DNA of 64,000 bases, taken from Limnobaculum eriocheiris (lineage in GTDB: Bacteria; Pseudomonadota; Gammaproteobacteria; Enterobacterales; Enterobacteriaceae). The notes beneath the pieces are model-generated. The model did not search any database. It saw nothing but the letters and a program-made list of their open reading frames with translations, and had not been told where the DNA came from. The stretch covers positions 16,123-80,122 of the forward strand of contig NZ_JAJNAG010000013.1 of assembly GCF_021010575.1 (NCBI RefSeq). The letters are read 5' to 3'. The position numbers and the translations under genes were made by a program. Positions 54,719 through 63,824 of this stretch are shown one piece after another (positions within the stretch are counted from its first letter, which is position 1; each line of letters begins with the position of its first letter).

Positions 54719-54792
54719 TGTCGGGCCTGGTCTGCCTACGGGCACTTCGTTGGCTTACGCCAAGTCGACCCCCACGGCAGCCCCTCCCGACA
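54719..54792. ncRNA. Candidate structured RNA/repeat element (nested triple stem)
   Basis: Three nested stems can form in order: outer TGTCGGG (54719-54725) with CCCGACA (54786-54792), middle CTGCC (54732-54736) with GGCAG (54776-54780), and inner TTGGC with GCCAA around the loop TTAC (about 54750-54763). The outer pairing is 7 bp and exact; the others are 5 bp. An independent hairpin CCGGTCG/CGACCGG precedes it. No coding potential or known family was recognised. It could be a small RNA, a 3'-UTR element, or a copy of a dispersed intergenic repeat. Confidence 0.4.
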
Positions 54793-54843
54793 ATTAGCCA
54801 TGTTAAGACATAAAACTGAATTATATGATTTTATCATTAATCT

Positions 54844-54870
54844 AGAGCGCCTGTTGGCGCTCTCTTTCTA
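54844..54870 (+). terminator. Intrinsic terminator before mutT
   Basis: AGAGCGCC-TGTT-GGCGCTCT (54844-54863) is a perfect 8-bp stem followed by CTTTCTA. It probably ends the secM-secA transcript. Confidence 0.65.
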
Positions 54871-54904
54871 TTAATACAAAAGTAACTGACCTATGAGTAT
54901 CCCT

Positions 54905-55306
54905 ATGAAGCGAATCGAAATAGCCGTTGGAATCATAATTGATATTAAGCAGGCGATATTTGTTACCCAACGGTTTAAAGATAGCCATCTTGCCGGTTAT
55001 TGGGAGTTTCCCGGTGGAAAAGTGGAATCAGGAGAAGATGCAGAACAGGCGCTAAGGCGCGAGCTTCAGGAGGAAGTAGGCATTGAGATGACTCACTCCA
55101 GCCTGTTAACAACGCTGGAATATGACTATCCCGATCGCCAGCTAACGTTACACTTTTTTATCGTGGATGGCTGGCAGGGTGAGCCTGAAGGACGTGAAGG
55201 TCAGGTTTCCCGCTGGATTGAAATTTCACAGCTAAATGCTGTAGAGTTTCCGGAAGCAAATCAGCCGGTGATTGCTGAGTTAAAGCAGCGTTACCGCACA
55301 GTATAG
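54905..55306 (+). CDS. mutT: 8-oxo-dGTP diphosphatase MutT
   Basis: 133-residue Nudix hydrolase that removes 8-oxo-dGTP from the nucleotide pool. The Nudix box is GGKVESGEDAEQALRRELQEEVG, with the catalytic REXXEE as RELQEE. The N-terminus RIEIAVGII aligns with E. coli KLQIAVGII, so I prefer the ATG at 54905; the ATG at 54893 would add MSIP. Neither start has a strong ribosome-binding site. C-terminal FPEANQPVIAELKQR matches E. coli. It converges on yacG. Confidence 0.95.
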   Translation: MKRIEIAVGIIIDIKQAIFVTQRFKDSHLAGYWEFPGGKVESGEDAEQALRRELQEEVGIEMTHSSLLTTLEYDYPDRQLTLHFFIVDGWQGEPEGREGQVSRWIEISQLNAVEFPEANQPVIAELKQRYRTV

Positions 55307-55351
55307 TTAACAGACCATGCGGTAACCTTTAAAGGAAAAGAAGGGGGAAAC

Positions 55352-55549
55352 TTACTTCTCTTCTTCGCTCCATTCATCGCTATCGGATTGGTCACCTGAG
55401 CTGGGAATACGTTTCTCTTCATCGGCCCATTCACCTAAATCAATTAGCTGGCAGCGCTTACTGCAAAATGGCCGATAAGTGCTTTGTTCATTCCAGATAA
55501 CCGGTTTTCCACAGGTAGGGCAGTTTACCTGAAGGGGGGTGTCACTCAT
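55352..55549 (-). CDS. yacG: DNA gyrase inhibitor YacG
   Basis: 65-residue zinc-binding protein that, in E. coli, binds GyrB and inhibits gyrase. The four zinc cysteines are in CPTCGKPV (residues about 10 and 13) and FCSKRC (about 29 and 33). [24 protein letters not shown] is the family core, and the tail is acidic. It lies 108 bp after zapD in the coaE-zapD-yacG order shared with E. coli, though the spacing is larger than there. Confidence 0.96.
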   Translation of the reverse strand: MSDTPLQVNCPTCGKPVIWNEQSTYRPFCSKRCQLIDLGEWADEEKRIPSSGDQSDSDEWSEEEK

Positions 55550-55657
55550 GAAATACTCCCAAATAACATAATCAATAGTAAAACCAAAAGGTTATTCGTT
55601 AAAGATGATAACCTGACATTGCTGATGTCAATGGTTAATGGCACCAGCAAATAATGA

Positions 55658-56410
55658 CTAACAGCAGGCAATTTCAAAATTAAATCTTTCCGGTGTCTCT
55701 CCGATGTCGCTGTCAAATGGCATAAAACGTATAGCGAAGCGAGACTTATGACCAGAAACCTGTGGATAAAGCTGGTAGGCTGAATCAACACGAATGCGCA
55801 AAATATCGCTGTCTTCAGCGGTATCCTGATAAAAGCCGTTCAGGCTGGTCTGTTTCTGGAAGGCACCGGACTGCCGAATTAATTCCAGGCAGGCATTAAG
55901 CGCATTACTCAGCGGCGTTATGGTTTCAATCCATTCAGCTACCTGCTCGTCTCGCTGCAATTTAGGATTATGTAGCCACATATGCAATACGGGCAAATCA
56001 AAGCTGCAACAGCCGCCAGGAATACTTAAGCGTTGGCGAACCATACTGATAAGGCGGTCATCTTTCAGCTCTTGCCCAAGGCGAGGGGCCGCCAGTAACG
56101 TATTTGAATGCTCTTTCAAAGTATGGCGTAAGCTACTAAGACGCTCACTATCAACACCGGGAACATCAATCCACTGTAATAACTTATGTTGCTGACGTTC
56201 AAGCTCTTTAACCAGCTCGGTACGAACATCACCACGATCTATGATGTCCAATAATTCGCTGACCGTGCGAAAAAAGCTCAATGTGTTGGTTAAATTAGTC
56301 AGGGAACGATTGTGTTGTAATTGTTGTAGCAGGAATTCAAGGCGTAACCAGGTACGGACTTTTTCATTAAGCGGATGTTCAAAAAGTATGTTCTGGGATA
56401 AATCACTCAT
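55658..56410 (-). CDS. zapD: Z-ring-associated protein ZapD
   Basis: 250-residue FtsZ-bundling protein (E. coli 247) that binds the FtsZ C-terminal peptide. It has the helical domain ([36 protein letters not shown]) and the beta-strand part ([25 protein letters not shown]). Its start overlaps the coaE end by 4 bp. No odd features. Confidence 0.97.
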   Translation of the reverse strand: MSDLSQNILFEHPLNEKVRTWLRLEFLLQQLQHNRSLTNLTNTLSFFRTVSELLDIIDRGDVRTELVKELERQQHKLLQWIDVPGVDSERLSSLRHTLKEHSNTLLAAPRLGQELKDDRLISMVRQRLSIPGGCCSFDLPVLHMWLHNPKLQRDEQVAEWIETITPLSNALNACLELIRQSGAFQKQTSLNGFYQDTAEDSDILRIRVDSAYQLYPQVSGHKSRFAIRFMPFDSDIGETPERFNFEIACC

Positions 56411-57030
56411 ATCGACAAATCCTGCTTGTTGAATTGGTTGGCTAAGGTTAAATATTTTTGATGCAAGAGGGCGATTTGCGGTATTAGCGCTTCAGGTTCC
56501 CGATCGTTATTTAACACATCATCTGCATGAGACAGGCGTTCAGCGCGGGAAGTTTGGGCAGACAGAATTTGTTCTGCCAGGAGTAAGCTGCTTCCATCGC
56601 GGGCCATTATTCTGCTTAATTGCGTCTCTCTGCTAACATCCACCACTAACACACGGTTAGCGCGGGAACATAGATTATTCTCTATCAGTAATGGGACAAC
56701 CCAAAGCAGATAAGGTGCCGTTATATCTGCAAATTGACGTTGGGTTTCCTGTTGAATCAGGGGATGGAGCAGGTTATTTAGCCACTGCTTGTCAGCCGAA
56801 TGGCTAAAAATACGCTCACGTAACTTTTTACGGTTCAGCGTACCATCAGCCAGCAGCATTGAAGGACCAAAATGGTGAGAAATTTGCCGGAGAGCATCAC
56901 GGCCCGGTTCTACTACCTGACGGGCAATAATATCAGCATCGATGACAGGAACGCCCAAACGGGAAAACTCATTGGATACGGTTGATTTTCCGCTACCAAT
57001 TCCGCCGGTAAGTGCCACGATATAACTCAT
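56407..57030 (-). CDS. coaE: Dephospho-CoA kinase
   Basis: 207-residue kinase for the last step of coenzyme A synthesis. The P-loop is [13 protein letters not shown] (about 7-19), followed by [15 protein letters not shown] and the lid region REQ-like [14 protein letters not shown]. Length matches E. coli (206). It overlaps zapD by 4 bp and follows the prepilin peptidase gene by 44 bp on the same strand. Confidence 0.98.
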   Translation of the reverse strand: MSYIVALTGGIGSGKSTVSNEFSRLGVPVIDADIIARQVVEPGRDALRQISHHFGPSMLLADGTLNRKKLRERIFSHSADKQWLNNLLHPLIQQETQRQFADITAPYLLWVVPLLIENNLCSRANRVLVVDVSRETQLSRIMARDGSSLLLAEQILSAQTSRAERLSHADDVLNNDREPEALIPQIALLHQKYLTLANQFNKQDLSI

Positions 57031-57074
57031 ATAAAAGCCTGTAACAGTATTGATAGCTCAATAATAAAGGGATC

Positions 57075-57884
57075 TCACAGAAGTGCAAGCCATCCGGCAA
57101 TGGCAAGAAAAGGACCAAATGCAATCCTGTGGTTTCTGGTTTCTCTGTTCCGCTTAATTAGCAGAAAATAAATCAGACCGCTCAGGCTGGCAGTTACCAT
57201 AATAGCGGGTAGTGCTTCTACTCCAGCCCAGGCACCAAGCCCCGCCATAAGCTTAATATCGCCGCCCCCCAGTCCGTGCAGACCTTTTAGCAGTCGAAAT
57301 AGTATGGCAGGTATCCAAAGGAGTGTGTATCCAATGAGTGTTCCTGTCAGGGATTCAGATAAAGATAGCGGCGATAAACCCAACAGGGAAAAAATCAGCC
57401 CACTCCAAATTAGTGGCAGAGTAAATATATCCGGCAGCAGTTGATGAGATATATCAATGAGTGATGCAGTCAGCAGCCATAGGGTTATCACTAACAAAAT
57501 AGCGACTCTGACAGGGTCATTAACTGAGGCTGCAATTATCATAAATAATAAGCTACAGAGCAGTTCAGTTAAGGGGTAGCGGAAATTAATCGTCCGACGG
57601 CAAGACCGACATTGGCGACTAAGACATAGCCAGAGAGTGGTGGAGGCGCAAAATAGTGTCGAAAATGGTTGCGAGCAGTGAGGGCATAACGGATGGAAAA
57701 GTGAAGCCAGTGAAAGTTTTGCCGACTCGTCAGGTAAAGGAGACTCGATATTGATTATCTGGTGATATTGTTGCCGCCAGTGGGCAAGTAAAACGTCGGG
57801 AATTTGCCGGGCAATGTGTGTGGTCAGATTGCCACTTAGCAAACCAAATAATCCAAAACTGAGGATTATAAAGGCGTTATCCAT
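57075..57884 (-). CDS. Type IV prepilin peptidase / N-methyltransferase family protein
   Basis: 269-residue membrane protein of the PilD/GspO A24 peptidase family, which cleaves and N-methylates prepilin-like leader peptides. The cytoplasmic zinc-binding loop has CPHC (67-70) and CRSC (92-95). Catalytic aspartates are D144 (LIDISHQLLPD) and D209 (GGGDIKLM, the GxGD motif). About seven to eight membrane segments follow the pattern. In E. coli the pilin genes ppdD-hofB-hofC lie beyond guaC, but none occur here, so its substrates must be encoded elsewhere. Residues needed for peptidase activity look intact; the N-terminal region (about 30-55) is divergent. Confidence 0.88.
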   Translation of the reverse strand: MDNAFIILSFGLFGLLSGNLTTHIARQIPDVLLAHWRQQYHQIINIESPLPDESAKLSLASLFHPLCPHCSQPFSTLFCASTTLWLCLSRQCRSCRRTINFRYPLTELLCSLLFMIIAASVNDPVRVAILLVITLWLLTASLIDISHQLLPDIFTLPLIWSGLIFSLLGLSPLSLSESLTGTLIGYTLLWIPAILFRLLKGLHGLGGGDIKLMAGLGAWAGVEALPAIMVTASLSGLIYFLLIKRNRETRNHRIAFGPFLAIAGWLALL

Positions 57885-57956
57885 GAATTGCCTTAATCTG
57901 CTTTTCCGCAGATAAATTTACGGGATTATAGCTGAAATTTTTTGAAAATCTCAGAC

Positions 57957-57984
57957 TTGTTCATTAATTATTCATGTGTATGAT
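57957..57984 (+). promoter_or_regulatory. Candidate guaC promoter
   Basis: A weak -35 TTGTTC (57957-57962) and a good -10 TATGAT (57979-57984) are 16 bp apart, about 78 bp upstream of guaC. I found no convincing PurR or CRP site by eye. Confidence 0.4.
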
Positions 57985-58061
57985 AACGTCACTGGAAATG
58001 GCCAACATTCAGCTTATAGCTAATTTGCGATACGTCGCCAAAAACCAGGAAAACTACAGAT

Positions 58062-59105
58062 ATGCGCATTGAAGAAGATTTGAAGCTGGGCTTCAAAGAT
58101 GTCTTAATCCGTCCTAAGCGTTCCACGCTGAAAAGTCGTTCTGAAGTAGAACTTGAACGCACCTACACCTTTAAACATTCAGGTCATCAGTGGTCCGGTA
58201 TTCCTATTATTGCTGCGAATATGGATACCGTGGGTACCTTTACCATGGCTGAAGCATTAGCCTCTTTTGATTTACTGACTGCGGTACATAAGCATTATAC
58301 CGTTGAGCAATGGCGTGAGTTTGTTGCCCGCGTACCGGAGTCTGTGCTGCGTCACGTTATGGTATCAACCGGAACATCAGAAGCGGACTTTGCCAAGCTG
58401 GGTCAGATTCTGGCACTTTCACCTGCACTGAAATTTATCTGTATTGATGTGGCAAATGGCTACTCTGAGCATTTTGTTGCCTTCCTGCGTAAAGCGCGTG
58501 AAGCCAATATGGATAAAGTTATTTGTGCCGGTAACGTGGTTACGGGTGAGATGGTTGAAGAACTGATCCTTTCCGGTGCGGATATCGTTAAAGTCGGCAT
58601 TGGTCCTGGCTCTGTTTGTACCACGCGGGTGAAGACCGGCGTTGGTTATCCTCAACTGTCAGCGGTAATTGAATGTGCGGATGCAGCACATGGCCTTGGT
58701 GGTCAAATCGTCAGCGATGGCGGTTGTACAACACCGGGCGATGTGGCTAAAGCTTTTGGTGGCGGAGCGGACTTCGTTATGCTGGGCGGAATGCTGGCTG
58801 CTCATGAAGAGTGCGAAGGCAAGATTATCGAAGAGAACGGCAAACAATATATGCAGTTCTACGGTATGAGCTCTGAATCGGCAATGAACCGTCACGTAGG
58901 TGGTGTTGCTGAGTACCGTGCAGCGGAAGGTAAAACCGTAAAACTGGCTTACCGTGGTTCAGTAGAGAACACCGCCAGAGATATTCTCGGTGGTCTGCGT
59001 TCTGCCTGTACCTATGTGGGTGCTGAACGTCTGAAAGAGCTAACCAAACGCACGACTTTTATTCGGGTTGCAGAGCAGGAAAACCGGGTCTTCGGACAAG
59101 GCTAA
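58062..59105 (+). CDS. guaC: GMP reductase
   Basis: 347-residue NADPH-dependent GMP reductase, which deaminates GMP to IMP in purine salvage; same length as E. coli. The catalytic cysteine is C186 in [15 protein letters not shown]. The IMP-dehydrogenase-family nucleotide motifs [28 protein letters not shown] and YGMSSESAM are present. It is monocistronic, ending in a strong terminator that also serves yjfF from the other side. Confidence 0.98.
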   Translation: MRIEEDLKLGFKDVLIRPKRSTLKSRSEVELERTYTFKHSGHQWSGIPIIAANMDTVGTFTMAEALASFDLLTAVHKHYTVEQWREFVARVPESVLRHVMVSTGTSEADFAKLGQILALSPALKFICIDVANGYSEHFVAFLRKAREANMDKVICAGNVVTGEMVEELILSGADIVKVGIGPGSVCTTRVKTGVGYPQLSAVIECADAAHGLGGQIVSDGGCTTPGDVAKAFGGGADFVMLGGMLAAHEECEGKIIEENGKQYMQFYGMSSESAMNRHVGGVAEYRAAEGKTVKLAYRGSVENTARDILGGLRSACTYVGAERLKELTKRTTFIRVAEQENRVFGQG

Positions 59106-59134
59106 ACCTGGCCTGAGTTCTCAGAACATAAAAT

Positions 59135-59159
59135 AAAGTGCGCCAGAGGGCGCACTTTT
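59135..59159. terminator. Bidirectional terminator between guaC and yjfF
   Basis: AAAGTGCGCC pairs with GGCGCACTTT around a 4-base loop (59135-59158). T-rich sequence flanks it on both strands, and the two genes converge here. Confidence 0.85.
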
Positions 59160-59198
59160 AGTCATTAAGATAGCCAATTGTCAGGCCAAACCTAACGA

Positions 59199-60218
59199 TT
59201 AAGCCGAACTCACTGCGTTAATGTCATGGGGGTTACTACTAATCCGCCTTGCGGTAGAAATCTGGCGATTTGCCCAGAATACCGTCAGTAATCTCTGTAA
59301 TCCGATAAAACCAAACAGCAGAATGCCGATAACAATCTTGGTCCACCAGGAACTGAGGGTGCCATCGAAGTTAATGTAGGTCTGGATTAATCCCTGAATT
59401 AACACACCAAACAGGGTACCAAATACGGTACCAACACCACCGCTCAATAGGGTTCCTCCGATAACCACTGCGGCAATGGCATCCAGCTCAACCCCAATTC
59501 CTGCCAGTGCATAACCTGCCGAGGTATAGAAAGAGAAAACAATACCCGCCAGGGTTGCCAGCCCGGTAGAAAGCATATAAATACCAATCGTGGTTTTGCG
59601 GGTTGAGATCCCCATCAATTCAGCGGAGGTGGCGTTGCCGCCAATGGCATAAACATTGTTACCAAAGCGCGTTTTATGGGCAAGAATCATACCGAAAATG
59701 ACGACCAACAGCATAATAACGGCTAACAGGCTAAAGCGCCCGCCACCAGGAATTTTCCAGGCTACGGCGGATAATGTACTGTATAACGGATGATCGATAG
59801 GAATTGACTGTTCTGAAACTAAAAAGCTAACGCCTCGCAAAAAGAACATCCCGGCCAGCGTAATAATAAAAGCGGGGATTTTTAAGGTGTCAATTAACCA
59901 CCCCATCAGCGCCCCAAATGAACAGCCCATTACCATAATAATGACAAAGGCGGTAAATGGGTCAAAACCCCATTCACCAATAGCTTTAGCTAAAAATACT
60001 CCGGTAAAGGCAATCACTGAACCGACGGAAAGGTCGATACCACCGGACAAAATAACGAACGTCATACCTACGGCAACAATACACAGAAAGGCGTTATCCG
60101 TCAGTATATTGCAAATAACCCGGGTAGAAGCAAAACCGGGAAAGCGGGCAAAGCAGAACATATAGCCCATCACGAAAACGGCAATGGTAATCATCAGGGG
60201 AAGGTGGCGTTTAAACAT
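59199..60218 (-). CDS. yjfF: Galactofuranose-type ABC transporter permease YjfF
   Basis: 339-residue permease of the ribose/galactose (CUT2) family, one half of the YtfT-YjfF channel that imports galactofuranose in E. coli. I chose the ATG at 60218 (MFKRHLPLMITI), matching E. coli YjfF, with GGAGAG upstream; the frame extends 22 codons further inside ytfT without support. About eight to nine membrane segments are present, with the family motif SGGIDLSVGSVIA and GGTLLSGGVGTVFGTL. It overlaps ytfT by 8 bp. Confidence 0.95.
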   Translation of the reverse strand: MFKRHLPLMITIAVFVMGYMFCFARFPGFASTRVICNILTDNAFLCIVAVGMTFVILSGGIDLSVGSVIAFTGVFLAKAIGEWGFDPFTAFVIIMVMGCSFGALMGWLIDTLKIPAFIITLAGMFFLRGVSFLVSEQSIPIDHPLYSTLSAVAWKIPGGGRFSLLAVIMLLVVIFGMILAHKTRFGNNVYAIGGNATSAELMGISTRKTTIGIYMLSTGLATLAGIVFSFYTSAGYALAGIGVELDAIAAVVIGGTLLSGGVGTVFGTLFGVLIQGLIQTYINFDGTLSSWWTKIVIGILLFGFIGLQRLLTVFWANRQISTARRISSNPHDINAVSSA

Positions 60219-61233
60219 GACCGGCTCTCCTTTTAAACAAACGGATAAACGCCGGCGACTGCAAGACCAGAACCAGCAATACAACTAACGCTTTAACCAC
60301 CAGATTCCACTGGGGCTGATAGCCGGAGAGTAAAATACCGGTATTCATTCCCTGAATAATCAACGCGCCGGTGAGGGAGAGTGCCAGACTAAAGCGACCA
60401 CCCATTAGTGAGGCGCCGCCAATAACGACGGCGAGAATGGCATCCATCTCCAGCCATAAACCGGCATTGTTAGCATCGGCACCGCGAATGTCGGCAGCAA
60501 CAATCACACCGGCGATAGCCGCGCAAATACCGCTAAGAATATAGGTCGACATCACTACTATACTGGTATTCACACCGGCATTTTTAGCCGCCCGAATATT
60601 AATGCCCGTAGACTCAATGAATAGCCCCAGTGCGGTTTTACGGGTAAGCAGCCAAAGCAGTACAAATACCGCAACTACAATAGAGACTGGCGTTGGTAAA
60701 AACAGGAAAGTACCGCTGCCAATCCATGCCAGGGCCGGGTCATTAAAGGTGACTATTTGCCCTTCAGTAATGAGTTGAGCGATGCCGCGACCTGCCACCA
60801 TAAGCATCAGAGTGGCAACGATAGGTTGTATTTTGAAGATGGCGACCAGAAACCCATTCCATACGCCACATAATGCGCCGGCACCGAGAGCAGCAAGCAA
60901 CACCAGATACAGTGGAAAACCGGCGGTTGTCATGCTGGCGGCGGTTGCTCCGGCAATGGCCATTACGGCACCAACGGAAAGGTCAATACCACCGGTAGCA
61001 ATAACCAGCGTCATACCCAGAGCGAGAATAGCCACAGGAGCGCAGCGGTTCAGAATATCAATAATACTGCCAAACAGACGACCATCCTGAATATGGATAT
61101 CGAAAAAGTTATTAGCCACCAGCGCATTGACAATTAAAATGACAACCAGGGCGGTGACCTGAGCAATGCCTTTAGGCAGGCTGAACCCCTTTCTGTTTGC
61201 CGATGGAGTAGGAGGTACTGAGTGTGATGTCAT
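60211..61233 (-). CDS. ytfT: Galactofuranose-type ABC transporter permease YtfT
   Basis: 340-residue CUT2-family permease, E. coli length. It shows QDGRLFGSIIDILNRCAPVA, ATGGIDLSVGAVMAIAG, GINIRAAKNAGVNT and VIGGASLMGGRFSL, all near E. coli YtfT. The first 16 residues are polar and variable. It lies 11 bp after the end of ytfR and overlaps yjfF by 8 bp, as expected for one transcript. Confidence 0.95.
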   Translation of the reverse strand: MTSHSVPPTPSANRKGFSLPKGIAQVTALVVILIVNALVANNFFDIHIQDGRLFGSIIDILNRCAPVAILALGMTLVIATGGIDLSVGAVMAIAGATAASMTTAGFPLYLVLLAALGAGALCGVWNGFLVAIFKIQPIVATLMLMVAGRGIAQLITEGQIVTFNDPALAWIGSGTFLFLPTPVSIVVAVFVLLWLLTRKTALGLFIESTGINIRAAKNAGVNTSIVVMSTYILSGICAAIAGVIVAADIRGADANNAGLWLEMDAILAVVIGGASLMGGRFSLALSLTGALIIQGMNTGILLSGYQPQWNLVVKALVVLLVLVLQSPAFIRLFKRRAGHV

Positions 61234-61244
61234 GCGATCCTCCC

Positions 61245-62754
61245 TTAAGCCGCAATGGCGTTCATAATGGCGGGAACGGACAGTTGCTCCGCTGGAATTT
61301 CTGCAATTTGCTTACCATCCCGTAAAATAATGACCCGATCGGCGTAACCAATAAGCTCTTCAAGTTCAGAAGAGATAACCAGCAGTGCCAGACCATTGGC
61401 GCACAGCGTTTCAATCAGGCGTATGATTTCCGCGTGAGCGCCTACATCAATACCTCGGGTTGGTTCATCAAGGATCAAAAACTGGGGTTTGGTCACCAGC
61501 CAACGAGAGAGCAGCACTTTTTGCTGATTGCCCCCGGAAAGAAACTGAATGGGTTGTTCTGCGCTTGGGGTTTTTATTCCCAACTGACGAATAAAACGCG
61601 CGGCGATGTCATCTTGCTCTTTACGTGAAATAGGGTGTAGCCAACCGCGTTGGGTTTGCAGCGCCAGAATAATATTTTCTCTGACCGATGCCGCTGCAAT
61701 AATGCCTTCTGTTTTACGATCTTCCGGGCAGAAACCAAAACCCAATGATGATGCCTGCCGTGCCGATTTTATTTTTACTTCCCGACCTTTCACCCAGGCT
61801 TTACCACTGTCAGCGGGCTTAATACCAAAAATAATTTCAGCCGTCTCGGTTCTGCCTGAGCCCAGTAGCCCAGCCAGTCCAACCACTTCCCCCGGGCGAA
61901 CCTGTAAATCAAAGGGAAGAATAGTGCCTTTTTTACCATAGTGTTCAAAAGCGACCGTTGGCTTATCACATTCTCAATGTACGCCCGGCACGACGCAGGG
62001 CATTGTCTTCCAACTCTCTGCCAAGCATCATTTTTACCAGTTCAATTTGTGGCAGTTCGGCAGTAACACGGGTACCTACTAATTCGCCATTACGTAATAC
62101 GGTTATGCGGTCGGTAACGGCGTACACTTGTTCAAGGAAGTGGGTGATGAAAATCAGGCTGACGCCCCGATTGCGTAAATCGCGCATAATACTGAACAGT
62201 AACTCTACTTCACTGGTATCCAGACTGGCAGTAGGTTCATCAAGGATCAATACTTTAGCGGAAAGATCAACGGCCCGGGCAATGGCGACAATTTGCTGCA
62301 TGGCGACCGAGTAATAGCCCAGTGGCTGGGTAACATCCAACTCAAAACCATAGCTAGCCATAATCTTCTGAGACTGGCGAATAATCTCCTTTCGATTTAC
62401 CAGACCAAATTTTTTAGGTTCGCGGCCAATAAACAGATTATCGGCTACCGACATATTAGGCAGTAGGTTAACTTCCTGATATACCGTGCCAATACCAAGA
62501 GACTGGGCATGAGCCGTACTGGTTGGATTAATCTCTTTTCCTTCCAGAAAGATTGTTCCACTGTCTTTTGGGTAAACACCCGTTAGTGCTTTAATCAGGG
62601 TCGATTTACCCGCACCATTTTCCCCCAGCAGCGCCATAATTTCGCCGCGACGAAGCGTCAGTGAAACATCGTGCAGTGCTCTGACGCCGGGAAAAGATTT
62701 ACTGATCCCTTTGATATCCAGAAGAGTATCGTCTGAGTGCTGTTGCTCTGCCAT
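61245..62754 (-). pseudogene. ytfR: Galactofuranose-type ABC transporter ATPase YtfR, frameshifted
   Basis: A two-ATPase-domain protein of about 500 residues is encoded in two frames. The first part starts at the ATG 62754 (AEQQHSDDTLLDIKG) and runs through ABC1 with Walker A GENGAGKST and LILDEP, ending RRAGRTLRM at adjacent TGA TAA stops (61963-61968). The second part resumes one base out of frame just before these stops, with DKPTVAFEHYGKKGT, then ABC2 with LSGGNQQK and LILDEP, to 61245. The frame switch falls at about 61969-61976, and the total length of 1510 bases is one more than a multiple of three, fitting a single-base insertion. Both halves look otherwise undecayed. It could be a recent mutation, a sequencing error, or less likely recoding. 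Confidence 0.88.
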
Positions 62755-62818
62755 AGAGTCCCCTGTTTTCACTGGTGATAACACTGTTAATACGTTTGCT
62801 GACAGATATGACCCGGAA

Positions 62819-62847
62819 CCGCTGCTATGTTTTGGGCATAGCAGCGG
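62819..62847 (-). repeat. Stem-loop in ytfQ-ytfR gap
   Basis: CCGCTGCTATG (62819-62829) and CATAGCAGCGG (62837-62847) make a perfect 11-bp stem with a 7-base loop, about 20 bases after the ytfQ stop. Such hairpins after binding-protein genes commonly protect the upstream mRNA and reduce read-through into the transporter genes. No U-run follows. Confidence 0.65.
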
Positions 62848-62867
62848 GTGAAGCAGGTTAACTAATG

Positions 62868-63824
62868 TTAGTAACCCATATTTTTCTTCAGTTCGATTTG
62901 CTGTTGGGCGCTGTCCGGACCAAAGGCTTTAGATTCGGTCAGGATAACTTTAGGAGGAATAGTGCCGTCTTTCTTATAGGCTTGCAGTGCATCAAATGCA
63001 GGGCCGGCCATATTAGGCGTTAACTCAACGGTCAGATTAGCTTCGCCAGCCTGCATGGCTTTAAAGATGTCCGGTACGGCATCAATGGAGATGATTTTAA
63101 TATCGCTGCACGGTTTTAAACCCGCTTCTTTAATGGCCTGAATGGCACCAATGGCCATATCATCGTTATGCGCATAAACTGCGCAAATATTTTTGCCGCG
63201 ATCTTCGGCTTTAATGAAGCTTTCCATGACTTCTTTACCCTTACTGCGGGTAAAATCGCCGGATTGAGTACGAACGATTTTTATTGAAGGCGCTGAAGCA
63301 ATAGCATCCGCAAAGCCTTTTTTACGATCTAATGCAACGCTGGCGCCAACGGTGCCTTGCAATTCAACAACGTTACAGGTTTTGCCCGCCATCTCTTTTA
63401 CCAGCCACTCACCGGCAACTTTACCTTCGTAAACGTTATCCGCAGTAACTACTGACATATAAAGCGACTTATCTTTAGCGGTAATATTGCGATCTAACAG
63501 GAAGACGGGAATTTTCGCATCTTTAGCTTCTTCCAGTACCGGCTCCCATCCGGTCTGCACTACCGGAGCAATAAAGATGGCATCAACGCCCTGAGCAATA
63601 AAAGAGCGTACTGCCTTAATCTGATTTTCCTGCTTTTGCTGGGCATCAGCAATTTTTAGGGTAATACCGCGCTGTTTAGCCTGTTCTTTTGCGACAGACG
63701 TTTCTGCAGCTCGCCAGCCTGATTCAGAGCCAATTTGTGAAAAGCCAACGGTAAGGGATTGTGCATAAGCTGTACCGGAAAGAAGTGTTGCGATGGAACT
63801 TACGAGCAATAAGCGTTTTAGCAT
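62868..63824 (-). CDS. ytfQ: Galactofuranose-type periplasmic binding protein YtfQ
   Basis: 318-residue periplasmic sugar-binding protein, identical in length to E. coli YtfQ, which binds galactofuranose. A signal peptide (MLKRLLLVSSIATLLSGTAYA, cleavage before QS) precedes the two-lobed domain. Family stretches include GFSQIGSESGWRAAET, APVVQTGWEPVLEEAK, AVYAHNDDMAIGAIQ and ELTPNMAGPAFDAL. It is the first gene of ytfQRT-yjfF; AGAGGAAAG precedes the start. The bases from 63825 to the window end hold no recognised gene; the promoter should lie there, but I cannot place it. Confidence 0.96.
   Translation of the reverse strand: MLKRLLLVSSIATLLSGTAYAQSLTVGFSQIGSESGWRAAETSVAKEQAKQRGITLKIADAQQKQENQIKAVRSFIAQGVDAIFIAPVVQTGWEPVLEEAKDAKIPVFLLDRNITAKDKSLYMSVVTADNVYEGKVAGEWLVKEMAGKTCNVVELQGTVGASVALDRKKGFADAIASAPSIKIVRTQSGDFTRSKGKEVMESFIKAEDRGKNICAVYAHNDDMAIGAIQAIKEAGLKPCSDIKIISIDAVPDIFKAMQAGEANLTVELTPNMAGPAFDALQAYKKDGTIPPKVILTESKAFGPDSAQQQIELKKNMGY

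Larger units (their letters stand above)
54567..54904. other. secA-mutT intergenic region with several stem-loops
   Basis: 338 bp without a credible gene. It begins and ends with similar hairpins (54581-54602 and 54844-54863, both with a GGCGCTCTC-type 3' arm). Between them lie an inverted repeat CCGGTCG/CGACCGG (54644-54650 and 54684-54690) and a nested three-stem element at 54719-54792. The middle is visibly richer in G+C than neighbouring intergenic DNA. Confidence 0.6.

Noticed and set aside
54569-54874. 101-residue open frame after secA
   Set aside because: It runs through the stem-loops and lacks any protein-like pattern; the structured-RNA reading is more economical.
55546-55791. 81-residue hydrophobic frame overlapping zapD and ending at the yacG start
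   Set aside because: Half lies inside zapD in another frame, and no ribosome-binding site or family resemblance is seen. The overlap with the yacG ATG is probably chance.
61960-61980. Programmed frameshifting in ytfR
   Set aside because: No slippery heptamer or downstream pseudoknot is apparent, and family members are made from one frame; mutation or error is simpler.
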